In this document: in pieces, positions 1 through 9,204 of the stretch
Position numbering within the stretch: position 1 is the stretch's first letter
How the letters are laid out: each line of letters starts with the position of its first letter
Assembly (NCBI RefSeq): GCF_023205015.1
Contig: NZ_CP096258.1
Location: 3,410,001-3,474,000, forward strand
Direction of reading: 5' to 3'
Source of the DNA: Providencia rettgeri
Lineage (GTDB): Bacteria; Pseudomonadota; Gammaproteobacteria; Enterobacterales; Enterobacteriaceae
DNA: 64,000 bases
The notes under the pieces: generated by a model
What the model was told of the DNA's origin: nothing
Databases searched by the model: none
The model's input: the letters and a program-made list of their open reading frames with translations, nothing else
Program-made: the position numbers and the translations under genes

Positions 1-2
1 AA

Positions 3-1550
3 GATGGCAAACAAACTGTCTTCACCCAAGCCTACTCTTCACTGCCTATGATGGAGCGCCAAGGTTCGTACAACTACGAGGTTTCTGCAGGACGCTACAA
101 TGGCGGAATAACGGTGGACTCTGAGCGTAAAACCTTTGCACTCGGTTCATTTAGTGTTGGTCTACCTCATAATATCACCACCTATGGTGGGTTACTGGTC
201 TCTAACGGCTATAACTCAGTGGTGGGCGGTATTGGCTTGTCTCTGGGCGTGCTTGGGGCGCTGTCCACGGACATTACGCATTCCGATGCCAAATTCTCAG
301 GGAAAAACCTAAAAGGGCAGTCTTACCGTATTCGTTATTCGAAAAGCTTGCTCTCTACGGGAACCTCCTTTGACTTGACGGCGCTGCGTTATACCACCGA
401 GAACTTCTATTCTTTCTCGGATTACAACAACGCGGGTTATGAGTTGAAAGATGGCTTGGCGCCTTGGACGGGCTCACGTCAACGTTACAGTTTCCAGACA
501 TCCATCAGCCAATCCTTTGATTCGTATGGCTCCTTATCACTGAGAGCCTCGAAAAATACCTATTGGGGAGGGCAGAGCTCTAATACCTCCGTTGGATTGT
601 CCTATAACAACAACTTCCGAGGTGTTTCTTATAGCTTGGCCTACATGGTTGACCGCGTGAAAAGCTACAACAACAGCTGGCCAGAAAACCGGGTGGTGTC
701 GTTCGATGTGTCGGTACCGTTGAGCCTGTTAACCAACAGTGAAATGGCGCAAACCATGAGTGCCCGTTACGGAATAAGCGTAGATAACCACGGTGATACA
801 CGCCACCAAGCAGGTTTAACTGGCAGTGCGATGAGTAACCGCTTCAGCTACGGCTTGTATCAAAACTATGACAGCCGAAACAGCAACTACGGAGGCAGTG
901 TTAACGGGACGTATTCCGGTAATAACGCCACGTTATCTGCGGGTTACAGCTACTCCGATACGAATCGCGCTATGAATGGAACACTCAGTGGCGGGTTAGT
1001 TGCGCATTCTGATGGCGTGACATTAGCCCCGAACGTTGGGGACACCATTGCTATCATTACCGCGGATGGCGCAAAAGGTGCCGCATTAACCATGGGCGCA
1101 CAATTTGACCGCTTTGGTAATGCCGTGATCCCTCAGTTAGCCAGCAACACGGCTAACCAAATCGCGGTTAACGTTAATACATTACCGGATGATACGACAT
1201 TTAAAGATACGTCCATGATGGTGTACCCAACAGAAGGTGCGGTGATTAAACGTCACTTCAGGACCAAAGTGGGTTATCAAGCAATGATTAACTTATCGAA
1301 CACTGGGAAAATGCCTCCGTTTGGCGCAATAGCCACATTAATTACAGAAGACAGTGACGATAGCGATATCAACACCGGTATTGTCGGCTCAAATGGGCAG
1401 CTATACATGAGTGGATTACCGGATTCAGGGCGTATTCGCATTCAATGGGGAGGCAAAGCAGGCCAATGTACAGTGAATTATTCGGCATTAGAAAAAATAG
1501 CCGTCACTGCGGACTCTCCAGTGAGAACATTAAATACACAGTGCCAATAA
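3..1550 (+). CDS. Fimbrial outer-membrane usher, 3' part (FimD/PapC family)
   Basis: Outer-membrane usher of a chaperone-usher fimbria; the family forms a 24-strand barrel that polymerises and exports pilin subunits. The reading frame is open from base 3, so the gene starts outside the window; about 515 C-terminal residues are visible. They hold alternating polar and aromatic beta-strand sequence (second half of the barrel) and a typical C-terminal domain near the end: PPFGA, then GIVGSNGQLYMSG, then WGGKAGQC with a conserved cysteine pair. The stop is followed within 10 bp by a hairpin, so no tip adhesin gene follows the usher on this strand. The start, plug and N-terminal domain are not visible. 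Confident on family; the fimbrial type cannot be named from this part. Confidence 0.93.
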   Translation, partial: DGKQTVFTQAYSSLPMMERQGSYNYEVSAGRYNGGITVDSERKTFALGSFSVGLPHNITTYGGLLVSNGYNSVVGGIGLSLGVLGALSTDITHSDAKFSGKNLKGQSYRIRYSKSLLSTGTSFDLTALRYTTENFYSFSDYNNAGYELKDGLAPWTGSRQRYSFQTSISQSFDSYGSLSLRASKNTYWGGQSSNTSVGLSYNNNFRGVSYSLAYMVDRVKSYNNSWPENRVVSFDVSVPLSLLTNSEMAQTMSARYGISVDNHGDTRHQAGLTGSAMSNRFSYGLYQNYDSRNSNYGGSVNGTYSGNNATLSAGYSYSDTNRAMNGTLSGGLVAHSDGVTLAPNVGDTIAIITADGAKGAALTMGAQFDRFGNAVIPQLASNTANQIAVNVNTLPDDTTFKDTSMMVYPTEGAVIKRHFRTKVGYQAMINLSNTGKMPPFGAIATLITEDSDDSDINTGIVGSNGQLYMSGLPDSGRIRIQWGGKAGQCTVNYSALEKIAVTADSPVRTLNTQCQ

Positions 1551-1558
1551 TAAGCATT

Positions 1559-1583
1559 ACGGGATGATTTGGTCCCGTTTAAT
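1559..1583 (+). terminator. Terminator after usher gene
   Basis: ACGGGA (1559-1564) pairs with TCCCGT (1573-1578) over an 8-nt loop and is followed by TTTAAT. It lies 9 bp after the usher stop, so the fimbrial transcript probably ends here. Confidence 0.6.
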
Positions 1584-1739
1584 AAATGAAAACATGTTAA
1601 GTGGTCACTTTAAAATAATCGAAGCAAGCAGCTATTACGACAGTATTGATGGGGCATTTTAAGTAGAGTAAATCATCGTTATTATCTTAATAGACAAGCG
1701 CTCACTCAATTAAAGTGAATGAGCAAAACCTTATCAAAA

Positions 1740-2918
1740 TCAACCAGAAACGCACACTGTATTAGCGGTTTTTTTAGCCATATCTAATGCACTTTCAATA
1801 GAATCAGCAATCGCCAAAGCAACACCTAGTCGGCGAGTTCCTGCTATTTCCGGTTTACCAAATAACCGTAATTGAGTATCTGACCCTAATGCTGTACCTA
1901 TATTGGAAAAAACGACATTTTGACTATGTAAATTGGGTAAAATAACAACTGAAGCGCTCGGCCCATATTGGCGAATTATACCTATTGGGAAACCAAGAAA
2001 TGCACGAACATGTAAGGCAAATTCAGATAAACTCTGTGAAATAAGAGTCACCATCCCCGTATCATGTGGGCGAGGTGAAACTTCATTAAAAATGATATCG
2101 TCACCACACACGAATAATTCAACACCAAATATTCCATATCCCCCCAAAGAGGTAACAATTTTCTCAGCAACGTCCTGCGCTTTTTTCAATGCAACCTCAC
2201 TCATGTACTGTGGCTGCCAAGACTCACGATAATCCCCTTTTTCTTGTCGATGCCCCACTGGTGCACAAAAGTGAATACCATCTACCGCATTGACCGTTAA
2301 CAATGTGATTTCAAAGTCAAAATTGACCATTTTTTCAACAATAACACGTCCCTGCCCTGCTCGCCCACCTTGTTGTGAGTAATCCCAAGCCTGATCTAAT
2401 TCATCTTGAGAACGGATCACACTTTGCCCCTTACCTGATGAACTCATCACGGGCTTAACAATACAAGGAAAACCAATTTTCGTTGCCGCGGTGACAAAAT
2501 CAGGTTTACTATCCACAAATTGGTATTCTGATGTTGGTAGCTTCAGCTCTTCTGCGGCTAATCGGCGGATCCCCTCTCTATCCATAGTCAGAACAATGGC
2601 TTTCGCAGACGGGACCACTTTTTGCCCTTGCTGTTCAAGTTCCATTAATACCTGTGTCTCAATCGCTTCAATTTCAGGTACAATAATATCGGGTTTTTCA
2701 ATTGAAATGACTTGCTTCAGCGCTTCGCCATCAAGCATGTTTATCGTATAACTACGGTGCGCAATATGCATTGCAGGTGCATTATCATAGCGATCAACGG
2801 CAATAACTTCGATGCCCAACCGTTGACACTCAATCGCCACTTCCTTGCCTAACTCCCCAGCACCTAACAACATCACTTTTGTTGCTGATTTACACAGTGC
2901 AGTACCTAATTGATTCAT
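1740..2918 (-). CDS. purT: Formate-dependent phosphoribosylglycinamide formyltransferase (GAR transformylase 2)
   Basis: Third step of purine synthesis: formate, ATP and GAR give formyl-GAR, in the cytosol. It is an ATP-grasp enzyme with an N-terminal Rossmann-like segment (VMLLGAGELGKEVAIE), the ATP-grasp region IVKPVMSSSGKGQ and the metal/ATP segment NEVSPRPHDTGMVT. From the ATG at 2918 the protein is 392 aa, the same length as E. coli PurT. A longer frame from a TTG at 2939 exists, but the ATG has GGGG at an 8-nt spacing and matches the family N-terminus, so 2918 is chosen. A PurR-like operator lies about 40 bp upstream. It stands alone on the minus strand, convergent with the usher gene. 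Confidence 0.97.
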   Translation of the reverse strand: MNQLGTALCKSATKVMLLGAGELGKEVAIECQRLGIEVIAVDRYDNAPAMHIAHRSYTINMLDGEALKQVISIEKPDIIVPEIEAIETQVLMELEQQGQKVVPSAKAIVLTMDREGIRRLAAEELKLPTSEYQFVDSKPDFVTAATKIGFPCIVKPVMSSSGKGQSVIRSQDELDQAWDYSQQGGRAGQGRVIVEKMVNFDFEITLLTVNAVDGIHFCAPVGHRQEKGDYRESWQPQYMSEVALKKAQDVAEKIVTSLGGYGIFGVELFVCGDDIIFNEVSPRPHDTGMVTLISQSLSEFALHVRAFLGFPIGIIRQYGPSASVVILPNLHSQNVVFSNIGTALGSDTQLRLFGKPEIAGTRRLGVALAIADSIESALDMAKKTANTVCVSG

Positions 2919-2959
2919 AATTGATGCCCCTACCGACAAAAAGTTAATGCCAATTATAT

Positions 2960-2975
2960 ACGCAATCGTTTGCTT
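2960..2975 (-). promoter_or_regulatory. PurR operator upstream of purT
   Basis: ACGCAATCGTTTGCTT matches 14 of 16 positions of the palindromic enterobacterial PurR consensus ACGCAAACGTTTGCGT. It lies 42 bp before the purT ATG, where a repressor would block the promoter. The match is seen directly; PurR binding is inferred. Confidence 0.75.
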
Positions 2976-3041
2976 TTACTATCAAGGATAAAAGACCACA
3001 AAACAACAAACTCATAAGTACTTGATAATAATATCAATAAA

Positions 3042-3968
3042 TTAATCTAGTGGTGTTTTATCACGCCCTGTAATAAAGGGTTCTTTATGTGAAAATTTAA
3101 TATATTGTTTGCGTAAAATAGCGAACACACAAAACATTAAACCAATCCAGATAAGTGAAAAACTGATGCCTTTAACCCAATCAAATAGCTCATTAAATAA
3201 AAATACGGCTAATAAAAATTGAATTGTTGGTTCTATATATTGTGCCAATCCGATCACCGTTAATGATGTTCTTTTAATTGCAGCTGTAAAAAAGAGCAAC
3301 GGAATTATCGTAACAGGAGCGGCCAACATATAAAGAATTTTGATTTGCCAATCGCCTTGTGCTACTTCACTTAAACCATTAGATACTAACCACCACGTGA
3401 TCGCTATTGCGATAGGAAGTAGCCAAAGTGCCTCTAGAAATAAAGACGTAATCACATCAAATCGAATAAATTTACGAATTAACCCATATATCGCAAATGC
3501 ACTCCCCATAACTAACGCTAAAATAGGTAACTCGCCATACTGCCAAATTTGGTAACCAACCCCCGCACAAATAAAAATAACAGCCATTTTTTCTGCGAGA
3601 ACAAGCCGTTCGCGAAGAAACAAAACCCCCAGTAAAATAGAAAATAATGGATTAATAAAATACCCAAGGCTAGCGGCTAACACCTGCCCATGAGTTAATG
3701 CGTAGGTAAATGTTGTCCAAGATATCGCCATCACCGACGAACTAAATAAACAGAGGATTATCGACCGTTTATCAGACCATACCTGACGCCACAAAGATTT
3801 GTTTTTAATAATTAAGCGAACAAAAAAAAGTATCGGTACAGACCAGATAAGACGTTGTGCAAGCAGCTCTAAAGGTTCAGCACCGGGAAGTAAACGATAA
3901 AATAATGGTGTTATTCCCCATAAGATATAGGAAAAAATAGCAAGAGCTACTCCCGAACGAAGCAACAT
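3042..3968 (-). CDS. EamA/RarD-family permease
   Basis: Inner-membrane transporter of the drug/metabolite (EamA) superfamily, closest in pattern to RarD. The 308-aa protein has about ten hydrophobic segments. RarD-like signatures include the ASLGYFINPL stretch with a following LGVLFLRERL loop near the middle, and IEPTIQFLLAVFLFNE in the C-terminal half. E. coli RarD is 296 aa. The substrate is unknown; the name RarD (chloramphenicol sensitive) does not define one. The ATG at 3968 is in line with family N-termini. It lies about 150 bp downstream of the LacI-type repressor on the same strand, so co-transcription is possible but not shown. Confidence 0.85.
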   Translation of the reverse strand: MLLRSGVALAIFSYILWGITPLFYRLLPGAEPLELLAQRLIWSVPILFFVRLIIKNKSLWRQVWSDKRSIILCLFSSSVMAISWTTFTYALTHGQVLAASLGYFINPLFSILLGVLFLRERLVLAEKMAVIFICAGVGYQIWQYGELPILALVMGSAFAIYGLIRKFIRFDVITSLFLEALWLLPIAIAITWWLVSNGLSEVAQGDWQIKILYMLAAPVTIIPLLFFTAAIKRTSLTVIGLAQYIEPTIQFLLAVFLFNELFDWVKGISFSLIWIGLMFCVFAILRKQYIKFSHKEPFITGRDKTPLD

Positions 3969-4119
3969 AATTTATCCACAATACGATCTGATTAAATAAT
4001 ATTAGCTTCGTATCATACGCCAAAATGCAGAAAATAAAACTTCTTAGAAACAACGATTTATTGGTAACTCAAAAAATCAATTGAATAGCAGTTTATTAGG
4101 TTTAATTTTCTCAACAAAA

Positions 4120-5115
4120 TTAAAAAGAATCACGTTCTAATAAATCGCAAGCAACATATTCAACACAATTTTGCTGCCGTTCCTCTATGATATGCAAAGC
4201 GGCTTGTTGGCCTAACTGATAGTGCGGCAACACAACTGTACTTAATGGTGGATAAAACAGTTCTCCAACACCTATCATATTATCATAGCCAAGTACTGCA
4301 ATATCTTTAGGGATACGCAAACCATGACTAAGCAGTACTTGATAAGCTAAAAAAGCAATACGATCATTTCCACAAATAATGACATCAAAATCTGGTTTTT
4401 TATTATCAAAATGACTATTAATTAAAGCTATCACATCTAAATAGTGTTCATCACCTAACTCTAAATGGTATTGCTGAAGCGATGATAGCGGCAAATTAGC
4501 CTTTGTCCATGCAGACTCCACGGCTTCACGGCGCATTTTTCCAGCTAGAGTCTCTTGTGGAATATAAAGACAGAGAGGATTCCGATACCCTTTCTCTATT
4601 AAACGATTTACTGCATTAAATTGACCATTAAAATCATCTGGCACATAAGCTGGAAATTGCCCTTTTTTATCTATGCAATTAGCTAACACCAAACGATTAT
4701 TATGTAATGCTTCAGGAATAGTCACTTCTCGAAGCCCCATTGTTGTATAAATAATACCATCTGGTCGCTGAGATAATAGTTGTCGGACAGCTCTTTCACT
4801 GTCTTCACTGGATGTAATATTAACAACAAAGCTACTCCAGCCAAATTGCCTCGCGGTTTGCTCTATGGATAGAATGATTTCCACAGAAAATGGGGTTGTT
4901 GCTGTATCCAGGGCCAAAACGCCAACTGTTGAAACCCGAGAACTTTTTCCTCTAATCTTTCGTGCAGAAAAATCAGGAATATAATTGAGTGACTCAATAG
5001 CTTGTTGGACCTGTTTCAAGGTTTCAGGTCTTAATAACTCAGGGTTATTAATTGACCGTGATACTGTCATTAATGAAACATTTGCAAGTCGCGCTACGTC
5101 TTTTAAAGAAGCCAT
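4120..5115 (-). CDS. LacI-family repressor, CscR-like
   Basis: DNA-binding repressor with an N-terminal LacI helix-turn-helix (SLKDVARLANVSLMTVSRSINN, residues 3-24), a hinge helix around SARKIRGK and a periplasmic-binding-protein-like sugar domain (RPDGIIYTTMGLRE; VIICGNDRIAFLAYQ; AVLGYDN). The whole protein, 331 aa, reads like CscR, the repressor of the chromosomal sucrose (csc) operon in some E. coli. No sucrose permease, fructokinase or invertase gene lies nearby, so it is an orphan here and its effector is uncertain. A perfect 14-bp palindrome lies about 39 bp upstream of its start and may be its own operator. Confidence 0.85.
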   Translation of the reverse strand: MASLKDVARLANVSLMTVSRSINNPELLRPETLKQVQQAIESLNYIPDFSARKIRGKSSRVSTVGVLALDTATTPFSVEIILSIEQTARQFGWSSFVVNITSSEDSERAVRQLLSQRPDGIIYTTMGLREVTIPEALHNNRLVLANCIDKKGQFPAYVPDDFNGQFNAVNRLIEKGYRNPLCLYIPQETLAGKMRREAVESAWTKANLPLSSLQQYHLELGDEHYLDVIALINSHFDNKKPDFDVIICGNDRIAFLAYQVLLSHGLRIPKDIAVLGYDNMIGVGELFYPPLSTVVLPHYQLGQQAALHIIEERQQNCVEYVACDLLERDSF

Positions 5116-5153
5116 TAAGTATATCCACTCATCAAAACTGGGTGAAAATAAAT

Positions 5154-5167
5154 TCTAACATGTTAGA
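5154..5167. promoter_or_regulatory. Perfect 14-bp palindrome upstream of LacI-type gene
   Basis: TCTAACATGTTAGA is self-complementary and sits 39 bp upstream of the repressor start. LacI-family proteins bind such even palindromes and often repress themselves, so this is a candidate operator. No second copy was noticed near another gene. Confidence 0.45.
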
Positions 5168-5586
5168 TATAAAAAGTACTTAATCTTCGTCAATTCACAA
5201 GTTAAGTACAACCACCTAAGAAAATAGCATAAAGTGCACATCTAAGACTTTTTATGACTAATGTTTTAAGATACTATTGATTAGCTTTAACAGTATTTCT
5301 GTCTATCACATTATGCTAAAAAACACATTTAATAAGTAAATTCACCTAAAATGTTACACATCATTAATCGAATATTACTCAATGACACAAACTTTAACTA
5401 TTGTTTCTATTTTTATATTAAATTTAACTAGATGATGTTTTTAATATAAATTAATGTCGGTAATACATTATAAAAAAAACAACGATCAGTAGAAAATATT
5501 ATTGTGAAATTTAAATTTCACTTTATTTATCTACGTATTTTATCAGATTGATATGAATATCAAATCAGTTTAACAGGAGTATGGTG
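5168..5586. other. AT-rich intergenic region
   Basis: Divergent spacer between the LacI-type gene and the response-regulator pseudogene, very rich in A and T. No coding frame or strong hairpin was recognised. It must hold the promoters of both genes. An AGGAG ribosome-binding site at its right end, 7 nt before the ATG at 5587, fixes the start of the response regulator. Confidence 0.5.
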
Positions 5587-6216
5587 ATGAATAACACCAT
5601 TCATGTAATTGTAGAAAGTGATAATGTCTTTAAGAATAAACTGAAATTAATGATGGAATCTTTTGGCTTTACCTTTAGATTTTATAATAATGAAGAAGTG
5701 TTTGTGAGTAATTATACTTACCCTAATGAAGATAATGTAAAAGAATGCATTTTATTATTCTTAAACAATGATGAAAATCGTATTAGGCGATTAACCAATA
5801 TAAAGAATTCATTTGGTATTGTTCCCTTCATTGTGCTTGCCGAAGAGCCTTCAGTCAGTTTGTGTCGAGAGAGTTTCAAAGCTGGAAGTTTTGACTTTTT
5901 TCCCTTTCCTTTCAAGGAGGTTGAAATTTTAAACTCCATAAATAGTGCAACGGAATTGTTTTTAAGCTTGCATGAAAAGCATAAGAAATAAACTCATCTC
6001 TCTGATAAGTTTAACCGTCTTTCAGTTAGGGAAAGAGAAATTATGGATATGATCTTAGAGGGCAATACAAGTAAAGAAACAGCTGAAAAGCTGTCTTTAT
6101 CACCACGAACTGTAGAGGTTCATCGCTCCAACATTTATACAAAATTAGGTATTAAATCGCTACCACAACTTATTCAAGAATACGAATACATCAACACTTA
6201 TCCTAAATATTTTTAA
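5587..6216 (+). pseudogene. LuxR/FixJ-type response regulator interrupted by an in-frame stop
   Basis: Two-domain regulator whose halves lie in the same frame but are separated by a single TAA at 5989-5991. The first 134 codons, from the ATG at 5587, form a receiver-like domain. It is degenerate: the strand-3 position that normally carries the phosphorylated Asp reads LFLNN, and the usual KPF lysine is replaced (FPFPFKE). After the stop the same frame continues as a full LuxR-type HTH (LSVREREIMDMILEGN, then SPRTVEVHRSNIYTKLG) to a TAA at 6214. No frameshift is needed. It may be a nonsense-mutated pseudogene, or the HTH half may be made separately from the in-frame ATG at 6043. Targets are unknown. 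A stem-loop follows at 6254. Confidence 0.8.
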
Positions 6217-6253
6217 TTCATATGATATGTTTACTTTTTTATAGCGTTATTAT

Positions 6254-6283
6254 TTCTGATGGTTTTATTCTAAACCATCAGAA
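6254..6283. terminator. Stem-loop after response-regulator gene
   Basis: Perfect 12-bp stem (TTCTGATGGTTT with AAACCATCAGAA) and a 6-nt loop, 38 bp after the HTH stop codon. The tail is only weakly T-rich, so termination is likely but not certain. Confidence 0.5.
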
Positions 6284-6738
6284 GTTAATTATATGAGGGA
6301 TACGAAATATACTATATTTTAGATAAGTATAGATTAAAGTTCTGTCAGTTCTGAAATAAAATTTTATCTTCATATCTGATAAACAACAGCTTCACTCTAT
6401 TATTGATAAAAAATCAAGTAACTTGATAATTCGAATAGGAATAATAACTGCTAATACTTACAAGATAAAATAATATTTTTTTGGGTTATTGAAATACGAT
6501 TTAAGATAAAATGTTTTCTATCACACCATTTTTTAGTAAGACAATAACCTTTCTCGCTCCTATTCACCCATCATAAATCTAAAAAAAAAAGCTAAAAACA
6601 ACATACTGCTTTACCAAATCTCTGCATAATGAGCATCGTTTTCATTTTCTTTTCTCGATACATCAAGTAACGATATTAGCAGGTAGGTTATGCTTTATTT
6701 ATCTATTGGCTATTTTTCAAAATGTTGGTATGTCTTGC
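6284..6738. other. AT-rich intergenic region, no gene recognised
   Basis: About 450 bp with short A runs and stops in every frame. No convincing coding sequence, repeat array or known RNA was seen. Confidence 0.4.
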
Positions 6739-6798
6739 GCGCTTCGCTATTTTTGCTTTATTGTTGCCCACAAAAATATGCGAAAGCGCTATTTTTTT
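6739..6798 (+). terminator. Long imperfect hairpin with T-tail
   Basis: GCGCTTCGCTATTTTTG (6739-6755) pairs imperfectly with CAAAAATATGCGAAAGCGC (6771-6789) and is followed by ATTTTTTTA. In plus orientation it resembles a terminator, but no plus-strand gene ends nearby. It lies just past the end of the minus-strand Fis-type gene. It may also be a remnant of a dispersed hairpin repeat. Confidence 0.4.
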
Positions 6799-6822
6799 AT
6801 TTTTCAAAACACATGAGAGAAG

Positions 6823-7464
6823 CTATTTGTAGTCTTTAATATTAATTTCGTATTGCTTTAATTTGCGCCATAACGTTGTCCGTCCCATATTGAGGACTTT
6901 ATGCATTTGCTGAATTTTACCTTTACAAGCTTGCGCAACTTCAATAATCAACGCTTTCTCAACTGAGTGAATATCCAAGTTAGCGAATCGTTGCTCTTGC
7001 TTATCGACCTTAAAATTCCCTTGTTCATAATAGTGAAATTTCAATTTTTCACTCACTTCTCTTGCTAAAGATTGCGTAAGCGCAAACAAAACATTGCAAC
7101 AATTCTGAGTTGAAGATATAGCGACAACTAATACCGTCTCACCTGTGTGTGAATACACTGGCGCTAAATAATAAAAAATTCCATGTAGCTCAATTGGAGC
7201 TGCGTATAACCTAACTTGTGCTCCACAAGTTAAATTCTCTGATAACAAGTTTGCTATTTCAAAATTACCGCTAAACTCATTACTAAGCCAAAGCGTTTTT
7301 CCATCAGTACTAATTAGGGAACTACAAATATTGTTATCATGTAATGAGGCCAATCCATCCTCAATGGTTGTATAAGCAAGCTTCACGATATTTCCGTAAT
7401 CATATGAATTATAATTACTTTTTATTACAGGTGTTGTAGTTGGAAATGTTAAATGGGTTGACAT
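6823..7464 (-). CDS. Fis-type HTH regulator with GAF-like N-terminus (no AAA+ domain)
   Basis: A 213-aa protein whose C-terminus is a Fis-type helix-turn-helix (VEKALIIEVAQACKG, then MGRTTLWRKLKQYEI) as found at the end of sigma-54 activators of the DhaR/AcoR type. The first about 140 residues look like a sensory GAF-like domain (SLISTDGKTLWLSN; GIFYYLAPVYSHTGETVLVVAIS). The AAA+ ATPase domain that normally lies between is missing, so it cannot be a classical sigma-54 activator. It may act as a simple DNA-binding sensor or modulator. Transcribed toward the response-regulator pseudogene, with no obvious target genes adjacent. Family inferred from motifs; ligand unknown. Confidence 0.7.
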   Translation of the reverse strand: MSTHLTFPTTTPVIKSNYNSYDYGNIVKLAYTTIEDGLASLHDNNICSSLISTDGKTLWLSNEFSGNFEIANLLSENLTCGAQVRLYAAPIELHGIFYYLAPVYSHTGETVLVVAISSTQNCCNVLFALTQSLAREVSEKLKFHYYEQGNFKVDKQEQRFANLDIHSVEKALIIEVAQACKGKIQQMHKVLNMGRTTLWRKLKQYEINIKDYK

Positions 7465-7609
7465 AGTTATCCTTATTCTTCGATAAGAGTTATCTGATTA
7501 TGTCAACTTACCATTTAATTTTTATATTCTAGATCAAGTTATTAATTGATAGATTTAAAACCATTGATCCACATCAATTTTATAATTAAAAGCAGTATAT
7601 CAATGTGCT

Positions 7610-7649
7610 AAAAAACAAAATGGCTAACTTAATTTACCTAAGTTAGCCA
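7610..7649 (-). terminator. rimO terminator
   Basis: Perfect 11-bp stem (TGGCTAACTTA with TAAGTTAGCCA, 7-nt loop, 7621-7649). Read on the minus strand it is followed by TTTTGTTTTTTAG, a good Rho-independent terminator about 30 bp after the rimO stop. Confidence 0.85.
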
Positions 7650-7677
7650 CATAGACTTTTAGAACGCTTTCATCAAA

Positions 7678-9012
7678 TTACGAAGTAACGATACTCCCCC
7701 ACAGATCATATTCATCTGCATGCTCAACGAATACTTTCACTATGTCTCCTGCGCTAACTCCAAATTCACCATTAAGATAAACCATACCATCAATTTCTGG
7801 TGCATCAGCCATACTACGGCCAATCGCACCTTCATCATCAACCTCATCAATAATAACCAAAATTTCTTTACCAATTTTATCTTGTAATCGCTGTGTAGAA
7901 ATTTGCTGTTGTAATTGCATAAAACGATGATAACGTTCTTCTTTAATCTCTTCAGGGACTTGATCAGCTAACTCATTCGCTTTCGCACCTTCGACAGGAC
8001 TATACTTAAAGCAGCCCACTCGATCTAACTTAGCTTCTGACAAGAAATCTAATAGCATTTGAAAATCTTCTTCTGTCTCACCAGGAAACCCCACAATAAA
8101 GGTTGAACGCAAAGTGAGTTCAGGGCAAATTTCACGCCAACGTTTAATGCGCTCAAGTGTTCTTTCAACAGCACCAGGGCGTTTCATTAATTTTAAAATT
8201 TTGGGACTTGCATGCTGTAACGGAATATCTAAATAAGGTAAAACTTTGCCTTCTGCCATCAATGGAATGACATCATCAACATGTGGGTAAGGATAAACAT
8301 AATGTAAACGCACCCATACCCCCATTGAAGCAAGTTGTTCACATAACCCCACCATGCTGGTTTTTACAGGTTGCCCATCCCAAAAACCTGTTTTATTTTT
8401 AACATCAACACCATATGCAGAAGTATCTTGCGAAATAACCAGTAGCTCTTTTACGCCTGAAGCGACCAAACGCTTAGCTTCATTTAACACATCACCGATT
8501 GGGCGGCTATCTAAGTCCCCTCGCATAGAAGGAATAATGCAAAAAGTACAACGATGATTACACCCTTCCGAAATTTTTAAATAAGCATAATGTTTCGGTG
8601 TCAGTTTTACCCCTTGTTCTGGGACTAAACTCAAGAAAGGGTCATGTTCTGGCTTTGGAACATAGTGGTGCACATGGTTAAGTACCTGCTCATAGCTATG
8701 TGGGCCGGTGATCTCCAATACTTTTGGATGCACTTCACGAATTTGGTTCTCTTTCGCACCAAGGCATCCTGTCACAATCACTTTACCGTTTTCATTCAGT
8801 GCTTCCCCTATCGCTTCTAACGATTCCTGCACTGCACTATCGATAAATCCACAGGTATTCACAATGACTAAATCAGCATTATCATAGCTTGGAACCACTT
8901 GATAACCATCTGTGCGTAATTCAGTTAAAATACGTTCTGAATCAACTAGGTTTTTTGGGCAGCCAAGAGAGACGAAACCAATTTTTGGTACCGGATTAGT
9001 ATTTTGCGACAT
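7678..9012 (-). CDS. rimO: Ribosomal protein S12 methylthiotransferase
   Basis: Radical-SAM enzyme that adds a methylthio group to the conserved aspartate of ribosomal protein S12. The 444-aa protein (E. coli 441) has the N-terminal UPF0004 domain with three cluster cysteines (C18, C54, C83). The radical-SAM motif C151-x3-C155-x2-C158 (EGCNHRCTFC) follows, and a C-terminal TRAM domain ends the protein (EILVIIDEVDDEGAIGRS onward). The start MSQNTNP is followed quickly by KIGFVSLGCPKNLVDSE, the family hallmark. It is a single-gene unit with a strong terminator. Confidence 0.97.
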   Translation of the reverse strand: MSQNTNPVPKIGFVSLGCPKNLVDSERILTELRTDGYQVVPSYDNADLVIVNTCGFIDSAVQESLEAIGEALNENGKVIVTGCLGAKENQIREVHPKVLEITGPHSYEQVLNHVHHYVPKPEHDPFLSLVPEQGVKLTPKHYAYLKISEGCNHRCTFCIIPSMRGDLDSRPIGDVLNEAKRLVASGVKELLVISQDTSAYGVDVKNKTGFWDGQPVKTSMVGLCEQLASMGVWVRLHYVYPYPHVDDVIPLMAEGKVLPYLDIPLQHASPKILKLMKRPGAVERTLERIKRWREICPELTLRSTFIVGFPGETEEDFQMLLDFLSEAKLDRVGCFKYSPVEGAKANELADQVPEEIKEERYHRFMQLQQQISTQRLQDKIGKEILVIIDEVDDEGAIGRSMADAPEIDGMVYLNGEFGVSAGDIVKVFVEHADEYDLWGSIVTS

Positions 9013-9204
9013 AGCTCACTTCTTTTATTGTGTTATAAATATTGTTTTAAAAAATGGGCGAAATTTTACCTGAAGAATAGCGGGAATTGTATAAATTTTT
9101 ATCAAAAATAATCTGTATTTAGGGCTCAAATAGGAAATGGAAATCTTGCTGATATAGGCGATTTCTACAAAGCACTCTTGTAAAAATCACCTAAAAAATA
9201 TCAA

